A stretch of 64,000 nucleotides of DNA from Porphyromonas pasteri (GCF_014647755.1 NZ_BMPU01000006.1:1-64000), one strand, 5' to 3'. Positions 54,464 to 63,009 are shown, numbered from the stretch's first letter. Numbers and translations: made by a program. The notes: a model not told the origin generated them from the letters alone.

Positions 54464-55468
54464 ATGCCCACGTACGACGAGATCATCCGTTCGCTCAAGC
54501 AACGCAAACCCCAGCGGGTCTACCTGCTCGCTGGAGACGAACCCCTCTTCATAGACCAGATAGCCTCCTTTGCGGCCAAGGAACTGATTCCCGCCGAGGA
54601 GCAGGACTTCAATCAGAGTATCCTCTATGGTGCTGAGGTCAATGCCCGCACGATACTCCTCGAAGCCCTGCGCTTCCCTATGATGGGCTCGCAGGTCCTC
54701 GTCTTGGTGCGCGAAGCCCAGCAGGTGCGCGACCTCGACACCCTCGCTGCCCACCTCGATGAGCTCCCCGAGAGTACGTGCCTCATCCTCTGCTACAAGA
54801 AGAAGGCCGACAAGCGCAAGGCGCTCTATAAGGCCATCAGCGAGCGAGGGGGCTTCTTCGAGTCCACGAAGATGTACGACTCGAAGATCCCCGACTTCAT
54901 CATCAAGAGCTTCGCCGCACGCCAGCTTGATATCGACCCACGCACGGCCCATCTGATGGCCGACAGCACGGGGAATGATCTGGAGAAGATCCTCAACGAA
55001 GTCGAGAAGATCGCCCTTGCCCTCTCCGAGAAGGGCACCCGCACCGTCACCCCCGAGGTCATCGAATACTACATCGGCGTGAGCAAGGAGTACAACAACT
55101 TCGAGCTACTCACGGCACTCATCCGCCGTGACGCTGCCCGTGCCTACCGCATCGCCTTGTACTTCGCCTCCGACGAGCGCAACCATCCCATCCAGATGAC
55201 GCTCTCCACGCTCTTCGGCTTCTTCTCGAACCTCATGGCGGTCTACTACATCGCCCAGCCCAACGAGCGGAGCATCGCCTCCCTCCTCGGCGTGCAGCCC
55301 TTCGTCGCCCGCGACTACGATCTGGCACGTCGAGGCTACTCGGCCGCACAGACCTTCGCCATCATCCACCAGATACGCCTCATCGACGCTTACTCGAAGG
55401 GGGTAGATGCCAACATCCCTACGAGCCAGCTCTACTCTGAGCTCGTGTCACGTATCTTGGCCGCCTAA
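54464..55468 (+). CDS. holA: DNA polymerase III delta subunit
   Basis: Subunit of the clamp loader that opens the beta clamp. The 334-aa protein has the delta-family start RVYLLAGDEPLFIDQIASF (which stands where other AAA+ proteins have a P-loop), then FPMMGSQVLVLVREAQQ, LILCYKKKADKRKALYKAI, and C-terminal collar helices. It begins a plus-strand set running to cobC; the helicase gene begins 2 bp after its stop. Confidence 0.9.
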   Translation: MPTYDEIIRSLKQRKPQRVYLLAGDEPLFIDQIASFAAKELIPAEEQDFNQSILYGAEVNARTILLEALRFPMMGSQVLVLVREAQQVRDLDTLAAHLDELPESTCLILCYKKKADKRKALYKAISERGGFFESTKMYDSKIPDFIIKSFAARQLDIDPRTAHLMADSTGNDLEKILNEVEKIALALSEKGTRTVTPEVIEYYIGVSKEYNNFELLTALIRRDAARAYRIALYFASDERNHPIQMTLSTLFGFFSNLMAVYYIAQPNERSIASLLGVQPFVARDYDLARRGYSAAQTFAIIHQIRLIDAYSKGVDANIPTSQLYSELVSRILAA

Positions 55469-55470
55469 GC

Positions 55471-57741
55471 ATGCAGCGCAAAGAGTACCTTCAGGCCTTC
55501 ATCGCCCATACCAACCGCAACATCTTCCTCACGGGGAAGGCCGGCACGGGGAAGACGACCCTACTACATTATATCAAGGAGCACACCTACAAGAGCTGCG
55601 TCATCGCCGCTCCCACGGGTATCGCCGCCCTCAATGCAGGTGGTACGACCCTCCACTCCCTTCTACAGCTCCCTATCGGCACCTTCATCCCCGACTCCAT
55701 GGCCCAGCTCCCGTCGACGCCCAATCAGCTACTGGTCACGCCACGGGACTTCCGCCGACACATCCATCTGCAGGAGCGTAAGATCCGCCTCCTCCGAGCC
55801 CTCGAGCTGCTGGTCATCGACGAGGTGAGTATGCTCCGTGCCGACACACTCGACCTCATCGACCTCCTCCTGCGTAGCGTCCGTAGAAGCCCGCTACCCT
55901 TCGGCGGTGTGCAGGTGCTCTTCATCGGCGACCTGATGCAGCTCCCACCCGTGGTCAAGCCACAGGAGTGGGACGTACTGCGCCAGTACTACCCCAGCCT
56001 CTTCTTCTTCCACGCACACGTCCTGCAGAAGTATCCCCCGCTCTATATCGAGCTCACTCACGTCTACCGCCAGCAGGATGCCGGCTTCATCGACCTCCTG
56101 AACCACCTGCGCTACAGCGCCCTCACCCCCGAGGATATGCAGTGGCTCCGTGGACGTATCAACCTCGCCTTCGATCCCATCAAGAGCGAGGGCTACGTGA
56201 CGCTGACGACGCACAATGCCCGTGCTGACGAGATCAACCGCAAGGCTCTCGAGGCCCTCCCTGGGGCATACCAAGACTATCACGCCAGCATCGCAGGGGA
56301 CTTCCCCGACCACCTCTACCCCATCGAGCCTATGCTCCGCCTGAAGGTCGGCGCGCGCGTCATGCTCATCAAGAACGACCTCCAGCAGCCCCGCCGCTTC
56401 TACAATGGCATGCTCGCTACCGTCGAGGAGATGACCGAAAAGAAGCTCATCGTGCGGCTGGAGAATGGCGAACTCCTCGACGTACCCGCCTACAGCTGGG
56501 AGAATGCCCGCTACCGCCTCAACGAGGACACGGGCGATACCGAACCCGACATCCAGGGCGTCTTCAAGCACTTCCCTATCCGTCTGGCGTGGGCGATCAC
56601 GATACATAAGAGTCAGGGGCTGACCTTCGACCGTGCAGCCATCGACCTCGAGGCCGTCTTCGCTTCGGGGCAAGCCTACGTAGCGCTCTCCCGTCTGAGA
56701 AGCCCCGAAGGCCTTGTCCTCCTCTCGCCCTTAGGCTCCGACACGCTCTCCGTACCGCCCGAGATCACGGGCTACGAAGCCACCCGAGCCAGCGACGAGG
56801 AGCTACGTCAGTGCCTCATCGCCGATAAGCTCAGCTATTGGCTCCAGCAGGCTGTCCAAGCCTTCAGCTGGAGCGACGTCGCCGACCTCTACCGCCAGCA
56901 CGCCTACAGCTACCGCATGGAGAGCGAGCGTAGTCAGAAGAGCCGCTTCGGGGACTGGGCGCATGAGCAGGCCTTCAAGGTCGATGAGCTGCGTCAGGTA
57001 GCCGACCGCTTCGTCCAGCAGCTCCACGGCCTCTTCGCCGAAGGGGAATCTGCCCTTCCCACCATCGCTGAGCGCACCCGTAAGGCCTTCGCCTACTTCC
57101 TCCCCCGCTGGACAGAAGTCTTCGTGAGCCTGCTCGAGACCCAGCGTGATGCCCGTGGTATGAAGAAGGTGAAGGAGTTCATCGCCGAGCTCGACCTCCT
57201 CTATGCCGAGACCGTACGCCTGATGCGCGGCCTCATACGCATCGAGAGCTGTACACAGGCACTCGCTACGGGCGAGCCACTCCATCGTGACGACCTCCAG
57301 ATAGATGAGCGCCTCGGCAAGTGGCTCCAAGCCGCAAAGGCCGAGGTCAAGACGCCCTACATCGTACCCGACAGCGGTGCGCCTTCCACCAAAACCAAGA
57401 GCAAGAAGAAGACCGCCGAGCGAGAGCCCCGTGTGAGTACACAGGAGCAGACGTGCCACCTCATCCGCGAAGGGAAGACCGTACTCGAGGTAGCCAGCAT
57501 CCGTAAGCTCAACGTCGGCACCATCTACGGGCATATCACGCAGCTTCTCGAGAAGGGCCTCCTCACAGAGCAAGAAGCAGGTATCGACAGCCGTCAGCTC
57601 GACGAGCTCGCGCCACTCTTCGCCAAGATGGGTGATGAGGCGGGGCTGAAGGACATCCACGAAGCCCTCAAGGGTCGCCTTGACTACTACGAACTGCGCC
57701 TCTACCTCACCGCCTTCCGACAGCATCGGACCCGCCGATAG
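55471..57741 (+). CDS. Pif1-like helicase with C-terminal helix-turn-helix
   Basis: SF1B-type DNA helicase, 756 aa. It shows Walker A FLTGKAGTGKTTLL (22-29 core), IAAPTGIAALNAGGTTLHS, LVIDEVSMLRAD, VLFIGDLMQLPPVV, HKSQGLTFDRAAIDLE and AYVALSRLRSPEGL as motifs V and VI. After about residue 480 comes a helical region, a basic low-complexity linker (TKTKSKKKTAEREPR, near 640) and a C-terminal HTH_40-like segment (VSTQEQTCHLIREGKTVLEVA). It probably remodels stalled forks or G-quadruplexes, by family analogy. It starts 2 bp after holA. Confidence 0.87.
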   Translation: MQRKEYLQAFIAHTNRNIFLTGKAGTGKTTLLHYIKEHTYKSCVIAAPTGIAALNAGGTTLHSLLQLPIGTFIPDSMAQLPSTPNQLLVTPRDFRRHIHLQERKIRLLRALELLVIDEVSMLRADTLDLIDLLLRSVRRSPLPFGGVQVLFIGDLMQLPPVVKPQEWDVLRQYYPSLFFFHAHVLQKYPPLYIELTHVYRQQDAGFIDLLNHLRYSALTPEDMQWLRGRINLAFDPIKSEGYVTLTTHNARADEINRKALEALPGAYQDYHASIAGDFPDHLYPIEPMLRLKVGARVMLIKNDLQQPRRFYNGMLATVEEMTEKKLIVRLENGELLDVPAYSWENARYRLNEDTGDTEPDIQGVFKHFPIRLAWAITIHKSQGLTFDRAAIDLEAVFASGQAYVALSRLRSPEGLVLLSPLGSDTLSVPPEITGYEATRASDEELRQCLIADKLSYWLQQAVQAFSWSDVADLYRQHAYSYRMESERSQKSRFGDWAHEQAFKVDELRQVADRFVQQLHGLFAEGESALPTIAERTRKAFAYFLPRWTEVFVSLLETQRDARGMKKVKEFIAELDLLYAETVRLMRGLIRIESCTQALATGEPLHRDDLQIDERLGKWLQAAKAEVKTPYIVPDSGAPSTKTKSKKKTAEREPRVSTQEQTCHLIREGKTVLEVASIRKLNVGTIYGHITQLLEKGLLTEQEAGIDSRQLDELAPLFAKMGDEAGLKDIHEALKGRLDYYELRLYLTAFRQHRTRR

Positions 57742-57781
57742 AGGTAAGTCGGAGTCCATTAGGACAATACACCTTTTTCAT

Positions 57782-57789
57782 TATCTTTG
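57782..57789 (+). promoter_or_regulatory. Putative -7 box of the DUF4254 gene
   Basis: TATCTTTG, 43 bp before the start codon. The -33 is not clear. Confidence 0.5.
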
Positions 57790-57831
57790 ATAGGCGCTAC
57801 ACCTGACACTAATAAGGCGCTCAGATAAGAT

Positions 57832-58446
57832 ATGAAGCAGTTCAGCCAATTAGCTATCCGCATCTTCCAGGAAGCTATCCAAGCCTACGAGCTACGAGGC
57901 AGCGTGGACACACCCTGCACAGGCAACCCCTACCCCGAGCACACGATCGAGCATGACCTCTTCCGCAAGAACTGGATCGACAACGCCCAGTGGTGCCTCG
58001 AGGACATCATCCGCGACCCCGAGATCGACCCCGTCGAAGCGCTGAAGATCAAGCGCCGTATCGACCGCAGCAACCAAGAGCGCACCGACCTCGTAGAGCT
58101 CATCGACAGCTTCTTCTACACCCACTTCGCGGATGTGAAGTCCCTCCCCGATGCCAAGATCAACACCGAGAGCCCCGCTTGGGCTATCGACCGTCTCTCC
58201 ATCCTCGCGCTGAAGATCTACAATATGAACAAGGCCGTCCAGCAGGCTGGCTCCGACGAAGCACTCCGTGAGAAGTGCGCCTCCAAGCTCCGCACCCTAC
58301 GCGAGCAAGAGGTTGACCTCACGACAGCTATCAACGAGCTCCTCGAGGACATCGCCGCTGGTCGTAAGTACATGAAGGTCTACAAGCAGATGAAGATGTA
58401 CAACGACCCCGAGCTCAACCCTATGCTCAAGGGTCAGACCTTGTAG
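57832..58446 (+). CDS. DUF4254 family protein
   Basis: A 204-aa helical cytoplasmic protein of the DUF4254 family, function unknown. Recognisable stretches are YPEHTIEHDLFRKNWIDNAQWCLEDIIRDPEIDP and, later, LSILALKIYNMNKAV. The family often lies next to glycosyltransferases, as here: the GT9 gene starts 25 bp downstream. A link to cell-surface sugar assembly is therefore plausible but is inference. Confidence 0.85.
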   Translation: MKQFSQLAIRIFQEAIQAYELRGSVDTPCTGNPYPEHTIEHDLFRKNWIDNAQWCLEDIIRDPEIDPVEALKIKRRIDRSNQERTDLVELIDSFFYTHFADVKSLPDAKINTESPAWAIDRLSILALKIYNMNKAVQQAGSDEALREKCASKLRTLREQEVDLTTAINELLEDIAAGRKYMKVYKQMKMYNDPELNPMLKGQTL

Positions 58447-58470
58447 TCTCACCACTCCTACCCGCTATCT

Positions 58471-59538
58471 GTGGCCCGCTACCTCATCATCCGCCTCTCT
58501 GCCATGGGCGACGTGGCGATGCTCATCCCCCTGCTCTACGCCGTAGCACGTGCCAACGAGCAGCATGAGTTCATCCTGCTCACCCAGCCGTTCTTCACGG
58601 AGCTCCTCCTCGATGCCCCCGACAATGTCGAGGGGATGGCTATCGACATCCGTCGTGGCGAGGAGCGTAGCTTCCTCGGACTGCTGCGCTATGCTCGGCG
58701 CCTAAGGCATGAGCACTTCGATGCGGTACTGGATCTGCACGACGTACTGCGCACCAAGGTACTCCGCTCGATCCTCCGACTGACGGGCGTACCCACGCAG
58801 CACCTCATCAAGCCCCGTGAGGGGCGACGCCGCCTCGTCGCCGACAGTGCGACGAAGGATCTCACGCCGCTGCCGCCGATGTGGAGCCTCTATCAGCAGG
58901 TCTTCCGCTCGGCGGGGCTGAGCGTCCCCGAGGCCATCCCTCCAGTGGCCATCCACCCCAGCCTCCGTGCGACCTTCGAGCGGCTCCACCCCGAGCTGAC
59001 TCAGCCTACGCCTGGACGCCTGCGTCTCGGCATAGCTCCCTTCGCCTCGACACGGGCGAAGACCTACGACCCCGCTCTGATGCAGGAGGCACTCCGCCTC
59101 ATCGAGGAGAGCGAGCGCTTCGAGATCTTCCTCTTCGGTAGCCGTGGCAAGGAGCAAGCGCAGATAGAGCAGTGGGCTACGAACCGCCCTCATGTCCACT
59201 CCGTCGCTGGGCGGCTTGACCTCTCAGACGAGCTCATCCTCATCGCTTCGATGGACGCTATGATCTCGATGGACAGCGCGAATATGCACCTGGCGTCCAT
59301 GGTCGGCACGCGTGTCTTCTCCGTCTGGTGCTGCACACATCCCGCAGCTGGATTCCTCGGTATAGGCCAGCGCCTGGAGGATTGTCTACAGCCCGAGGAT
59401 GCTCCTCGCCGTCCATGTAGTATCTTTGGGGACAATAAGCACTGCCACACGGGGCTCGACTTCGCTTGCTCAAGGGCACTTCGTCCCGAGCGCATCCTCG
59501 AGGCAGTCCTCACTCTCAGCGAAGGCGCAGCTTCATAG
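58471..59538 (+). CDS. Glycosyltransferase family 9 (heptosyltransferase-like)
   Basis: Probable inner-membrane-associated transferase of the ADP-heptose:LPS heptosyltransferase superfamily; the actual sugar is unknown. The 355-aa protein has ARYLIIRLSAMGDVAMLIPLL at the N-terminus, VLDLHDVLRTKVLRSIL, and near the C-terminus MISMDSANMHLASMVGTRVFSVW, the donor-binding signature. Translation begins at GTG 58471, since no ATG precedes the first strand. It follows the DUF4254 gene closely. Confidence 0.87.
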   Translation: MARYLIIRLSAMGDVAMLIPLLYAVARANEQHEFILLTQPFFTELLLDAPDNVEGMAIDIRRGEERSFLGLLRYARRLRHEHFDAVLDLHDVLRTKVLRSILRLTGVPTQHLIKPREGRRRLVADSATKDLTPLPPMWSLYQQVFRSAGLSVPEAIPPVAIHPSLRATFERLHPELTQPTPGRLRLGIAPFASTRAKTYDPALMQEALRLIEESERFEIFLFGSRGKEQAQIEQWATNRPHVHSVAGRLDLSDELILIASMDAMISMDSANMHLASMVGTRVFSVWCCTHPAAGFLGIGQRLEDCLQPEDAPRRPCSIFGDNKHCHTGLDFACSRALRPERILEAVLTLSEGAAS

Positions 59539-59568
59539 CGCCACCCTTTTCCCGCCCTTTCTCCACGA

Positions 59569-60087
59569 ATGAAACTACGTATCAATAAGCTGATCAGCGA
59601 CGCTGGCCTGGGCTCTCGACGTGATGTCGAGGAGTATATCCGCCTCGGTCGCGTCAAGATCAACGGGCGTCGCGCCCAGCTCTCCGACCTTGTCTCGGAG
59701 ACCGATGTCGTCTTCTTCGACGAAGTAGACCTCCCTGTCAAGGAGCTTATCCAAGAGCATGTCGCCGAGGAGAAGCTCCAGACCAAGCTCAAGAAGGATA
59801 GCGAGCGCCCTCGTACCCGCGACCGCCGCAGCGAGCGCGCCGAGAGCCAGCGCATCCTCTCCGCTCCGAAGAGCGCTGCTCTGCGCAAGACGAGCAAGAA
59901 CAACCCAGAGAACAAGCGCACCCATAAGGCTCGCACTGAAGGCTGGGGCGACGAAGAAGAAGTCTTCGACGAACGACTCCTCCGCCACCACAATAGTGGC
60001 CGCCGCGGCAGTGCACGCAACACCCGCCCCGCTCGCTCTGAGCATCGCGGGCATGGTGGCAAGCGCCGCTCCTTCGACGAAGAGTAG
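59569..60087 (+). CDS. S4-domain RNA-binding protein with basic tail
   Basis: A 172-aa protein. Residues 1-48 form an S4 RNA-binding domain (KLRINKLISDAGLGSRRDVEEYI, GRVKINGR), as at the start of RluB/RsuA pseudouridine synthases. The catalytic domain with its GRLD-type aspartate is missing. From about residue 75 it is a basic, arginine-, serine- and histidine-rich disordered tail with an acidic patch (GWGDEEEVFDE). It could be an RNA chaperone or ribosome-associated factor. The stop is a clean in-frame codon, so no frameshift is evident. It lies between the GT9 and cobC genes. Confidence 0.8.
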   Translation: MKLRINKLISDAGLGSRRDVEEYIRLGRVKINGRRAQLSDLVSETDVVFFDEVDLPVKELIQEHVAEEKLQTKLKKDSERPRTRDRRSERAESQRILSAPKSAALRKTSKNNPENKRTHKARTEGWGDEEEVFDERLLRHHNSGRRGSARNTRPARSEHRGHGGKRRSFDEE

Positions 60088-60140
60088 TCCGCACGGCGTG
60101 CAGGCTTCACCTCTTCACGCTCTTATCCCCACACATCTTT

Positions 60141-60689
60141 ATGCACGTATATATTGTACGCCACACGTCTGTCGTCCTCGACGGCAATGAGACGTGCTAC
60201 GGCGATATGGACATCGACGTACGCCCCACCTTCGAGGAGGAGGCCAGCGTCACACGCGCCGCACTCGAAGGTCTTAGCTTCGACGGCGTCTTCTCCTCGC
60301 CCCTACAGCGCGCCCGCAAGCTCGCGGACTTCTGTGGCTACGGCTTCGCCACCCTCGATGACCGACTGAAGGAGATGAACTTCGGCCATTGGGAGGGTCA
60401 GCCTTGGGCCGAGATCATCAAGGACGAGCCTGTGGATCAGTTCTTCGCCCGCTACATCGAAGGCGTCCCTCCTGGCGGTGAGTCGCTGATGATGCAGTAT
60501 GCTCGCGTGCGGGACTTCCTCCTCGAGAAGCGTCGTGAGGGCTATAAGCAGATCCTCGTCTTCTGCCACGGCGGCGTCATCAACTGCGCCCGTGCGATCA
60601 CTGGTGAGGTGCGCCTCGTCGATGCCTTCGCTACCCTCCCCGGCTTCGGCTCCGTCACACGCCTCGACTTCACCCATCTCGAGGACTAA
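60141..60689 (+). CDS. cobC: Histidine phosphatase, alpha-ribazole phosphatase-like
   Basis: Phosphoglycerate-mutase-like phosphatase, 182 aa, that most resembles CobC, which dephosphorylates alpha-ribazole 5'-phosphate in the lower-ligand branch of B12 assembly. It has the catalytic RHTS (7-10), GNETCYGDMDIDV, SSPLQRARKLADF, EMNFGHWEGQPWAEI and the second histidine in VFCHGGVIN. A general sugar or nucleotide phosphatase is the alternative. With the PduO-type adenosyltransferase it suggests cobalamin salvage. Confidence 0.82.
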   Translation: MHVYIVRHTSVVLDGNETCYGDMDIDVRPTFEEEASVTRAALEGLSFDGVFSSPLQRARKLADFCGYGFATLDDRLKEMNFGHWEGQPWAEIIKDEPVDQFFARYIEGVPPGGESLMMQYARVRDFLLEKRREGYKQILVFCHGGVINCARAITGEVRLVDAFATLPGFGSVTRLDFTHLED

Positions 60690-60845
60690 TCGACATCACG
60701 AAGGACACGGAGCGAACAATTATGCCCTGTATCTTGTAGTTATATAAATAGGGATCCCGTGGGTACGCATACCCGATGGGGCTTCCCATACAGACAAGAC
60801 GCAAGACCCGCTATTTACTATTATCACTTCTACATAAACAAGACA

Positions 60846-61331
60846 ATGAAATTCTCAGAAAGAATGCAGTCTGCTATCAATGAGCAGATCAACTTAGAGA
60901 TGTTCTCCGCGAACACCTACCTCTCTATGTCCACTTACTTCGCTCAGCAGGGCCTCGACGGCTTCGCTCACTGGTACTATATGCAGTACAAGGAGGAGCT
61001 GACTCACGCCGAAGACATGATGCGCTACGTCATCACGCGCGGTGGCAAGGTCGAGATCAAGGCTGTCGCTGCAGTAGAGACGGAGTTCAACTCTCCCCTG
61101 GAGATCGCTGAAAAGGCTTACCACCACGAATGCCTCGTCTCCGAGAAGATCGAAGGCCTCGTGCGCATCGCTTCTGAAGAGAAGGATATGCCTTCGCAGG
61201 ACTTCTTCTGGAAGTACATCCGCGAGCAGGTCGAAGAAGAAGCTAACGCTACGAACCTCATCGAACGCGTCCGCATGGCTGAGGGTGCTGCTATCCTCTT
61301 CCTCGACAAGGAGCTCGCTGCACGCCAGTAA
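60846..61331 (+). CDS. ftnA: Bacterial non-haem ferritin
   Basis: Iron-storage protein forming a 24-subunit shell with ferroxidase activity. From ATG 60846 the protein has 161 aa, the family length. It has NEQINLEMFSANTYLSM (Glu18), YKEELTHAEDMM (Glu51, His54) and a later glutamate in EIAEKAYHHE, matching the ferroxidase ligands of FtnA. The frame is open upstream to 60759, but the ATG at 60846 gives the canonical start. A short hairpin (GGGTACGCATACCC, around 60757-60775) lies in the leader. Confidence 0.93.
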   Translation: MKFSERMQSAINEQINLEMFSANTYLSMSTYFAQQGLDGFAHWYYMQYKEELTHAEDMMRYVITRGGKVEIKAVAAVETEFNSPLEIAEKAYHHECLVSEKIEGLVRIASEEKDMPSQDFFWKYIREQVEEEANATNLIERVRMAEGAAILFLDKELAARQ

Positions 61332-61349
61332 TTCCTTCGTCCCCCTAAC

Positions 61350-61393
61350 GACGAGCCGCCAAGTCACCCCGCCGGGGTACTTGGCGGCTCGTC
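61350..61393. terminator. Terminator after ferritin
   Basis: GACGAGCCGCCAAGT (61350-61364) pairs perfectly with 61379-61393. An inner ACCCCGCCGGGGT stem adds stability. Confidence 0.88.
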
Positions 61394-61429
61394 TGCTTTA
61401 TACAGTGACCGCTCAGAGGGGTAAAACGA

Positions 61430-61530
61430 ACCAGTACTGGTCACCGCTCCGAGCAGTACTGGTCACGATGCGAAGTAGTACTGGTCACCATGAGCTACCA
61501 GTACTGGTCCACTCAGTGACCAGTACTGGT
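61430..61530. repeat. Free-standing 22-bp palindrome array B
   Basis: Five units start at 61430, 61452, 61474, 61497 and 61519 (steps 22, 22, 23, 22). Three are the perfect palindrome ACCAGTACTGGT; the others have AGCAG or AGTAG at the left. The phasing equals the last five units of the array at 14044, and the 61452 spacer TCACGATGCGA equals the 14088 spacer. It lies between ferritin and the next gene. Confidence 0.92.
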
Positions 61531-61588
61531 ACGAAATCCCTCCCCTGCGGGAAGCTTACCCGACCCGCAGTACTAAGGCTATTTCGCC

Positions 61589-61596
61589 TATATTTG
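61589..61596 (+). promoter_or_regulatory. Putative -7 box just before the start codon at 61602
   Basis: TATATTTG ends 5 bp before the ATG. If used, transcription would begin at or within a few bases of the start codon. Confidence 0.4.
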
Positions 61597-61601
61597 CAGC
61601 C

Positions 61602-62174
61602 ATGAAAAAGATATTACTCTCTCTTATCCTCCTCGCTTGCCTCGGGGTCAGCCAGCGCGCCACTGCGCAGAACGAAGACCGCGTACACTCCGCCACCGTC
61701 GTCGAGCTCGGCCTACATAGCCGCTTAGCCTACCACCAAGCCCTACCACTGGGACTGGTGGCGAGCGCACACGCCGGCTACGAGCTCCACACCAACCCCG
61801 TCGGCTTCCTCGACAAGGAGAATAGTGCTCCCCTCGAGTACACCTTCCCGATGCTTCTCCCCACGGCGGGCATTGAGCTTCGCTGGTACACAGGGCGTGA
61901 GAAGAGCCAAGAGGAAATCAATAGCGGGCTCTATGTCGTGGCAGGTGGTGACGTGCAGACGCGCACCGCAGGCGTCGTCTTCAACCGCCTCTACCGCGGT
62001 CCGTGGCGCTATCGCTACGGAGCAAAGGCAGGCCTCGGCCTTGTGTCCGTCCTCGGCGATGTCATCTACGCCAAGATCGAGATCGGCGGACGCTATAGCA
62101 GCCCCTTCCTCGGGAGCCAAGGCAGCGAGTACTTCGCCCCCTACGGCGACATCGGGATCGGTATCAAGCTGTAG
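61602..62174 (+). CDS. Small exported outer-membrane-like protein
   Basis: Unrecognised 190-aa protein with a signal peptide (MKKILLSLILLACLGVSQRATAQ). The mature part alternates glycine/aromatic and hydrophobic residues in strand-like runs (GLVASAHAGYELHT, GIELRWYTG, YRYGAKAGLGLVSVLG, YAKIEIGGRYSSPF). It ends YGDIGIGIKL, which suggests a small beta-barrel or lipocalin-like fold. A palindrome array lies upstream and another exported protein gene follows after 70 bp. Confidence 0.75.
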   Translation: MKKILLSLILLACLGVSQRATAQNEDRVHSATVVELGLHSRLAYHQALPLGLVASAHAGYELHTNPVGFLDKENSAPLEYTFPMLLPTAGIELRWYTGREKSQEEINSGLYVVAGGDVQTRTAGVVFNRLYRGPWRYRYGAKAGLGLVSVLGDVIYAKIEIGGRYSSPFLGSQGSEYFAPYGDIGIGIKL

Positions 62175-62206
62175 ACGGCTGAGGAAGGACTTGATATGAA
62201 AGCTCT

Positions 62207-62214
62207 ACCTTTGA
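62207..62214 (+). promoter_or_regulatory. Putative -7 box of the lipoprotein gene
   Basis: TACCTTTG, 31 bp before the start codon. No -33 is seen. Confidence 0.45.
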
Positions 62215-62244
62215 TCGTTTCGCTTATAGAGTAGCACGATCATT

Positions 62245-62733
62245 ATGAAAGCAAATAAGATCCTCCTTGGCTTAGCACTAAGCCTCTCCGCCTTGACAGC
62301 TTGCGGTGGCGGACAGAGCGAGCAGTCCGCGCAGGATAGCACCGCTCAGCCCTCTGCCAGCGTCGTGGCCAACCCCGACAGCCTTCCCTACCGCATCGCA
62401 GAGAACTACTTTGCAGCTCAGGACTCCCTACCTGCGACCCTCACGAGCGAAGAGGGGCTGAATCGTCACCTCGGTATGGCTACGACCATGGCGGACAAGC
62501 CCACCGAGATCGACTGGCAGCGTGAGTTCGTCATCCCCGTCGTCCTCCCTGCTACGACGATCTCCACGGAGATCCTCCCCGTACGCTTGAAGAAGGACGC
62601 CGAGGGCAACCTTGTCCTCACCTACAAGGTGCAGCGTGGCGAAGACATGAAGACCGCTGAGATACGCCCCTTCACCGCGATCATCGTATCGCGTGACTTC
62701 CTCGCTCCTGTACGCCTCGAGGAAGTGCAGTAA
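62245..62733 (+). CDS. Hypothetical lipoprotein
   Basis: A 162-aa protein with a lipoprotein signal peptide (lipobox LTAC, Cys20), a serine/glutamine-rich linker and a small folded domain (IAENYFAAQDSLPATLTSEEGLNRHLGM, EFVIPVVLPATTISTEILPVRL). I do not recognise a family. The sorting signal indicates membrane anchoring. A hairpin follows. Confidence 0.75.
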   Translation: MKANKILLGLALSLSALTACGGGQSEQSAQDSTAQPSASVVANPDSLPYRIAENYFAAQDSLPATLTSEEGLNRHLGMATTMADKPTEIDWQREFVIPVVLPATTISTEILPVRLKKDAEGNLVLTYKVQRGEDMKTAEIRPFTAIIVSRDFLAPVRLEEVQ

Positions 62734-62762
62734 CCTCCTTATTACCTATTGAATAGGGCATA

Positions 62763-62800
62763 CGCAGCCCCGCTTCCGAGCCTTCGGGAGCGGGGCTGCG
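62763..62800. terminator. Terminator after the lipoprotein gene
   Basis: CGCAGCCCCGCTTCCG (62763-62778) pairs with CGGGAGCGGGGCTGCG (62785-62800), with one wobble, about 30 bp past the stop. Confidence 0.8.
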
Positions 62801-62889
62801 TGCGTCTATACAGCCGGCTCTCGGTGGGGCAGTCGCAGAGTGTATGAAAAAAGACAGTGACAGTGGGGGATAAGTACGTGACTTTTTCG

Positions 62890-62897
62890 TACATTTG
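62890..62897 (+). promoter_or_regulatory. Putative -7 box of rpsA
   Basis: TACATTTG, 113 bp before the rpsA start, predicting a leader of about 105 nt. The -33 is not clear. Confidence 0.45.
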
Positions 62898-62939
62898 CGC
62901 TGACTTTTGCGGGGGTAGTGCATCGCTTGATGTCCACTT

Positions 62940-62973
62940 TGCTGGGTCACAAGTCATGTGCTATGCACCAGCA
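62940..62973 (+). promoter_or_regulatory. Hairpin in the rpsA leader
   Basis: TGCTGG (62940-62945) pairs with CCAGCA (62968-62973). S1 is autoregulated at its own leader in other bacteria; whether this hairpin serves that role is unknown. Confidence 0.3.
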
Positions 62974-63009
62974 GAAGCACTCGTGTGTAATTCATAGTAA
63001 GTTTAACAA

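Noticed and set aside
53947-54507. Longer start for the nuclease-domain gene at 54507
   Set aside because: It would overlap holA on the other strand and add residues unlike the family; the ATG at 54399 gives the known N-terminus.
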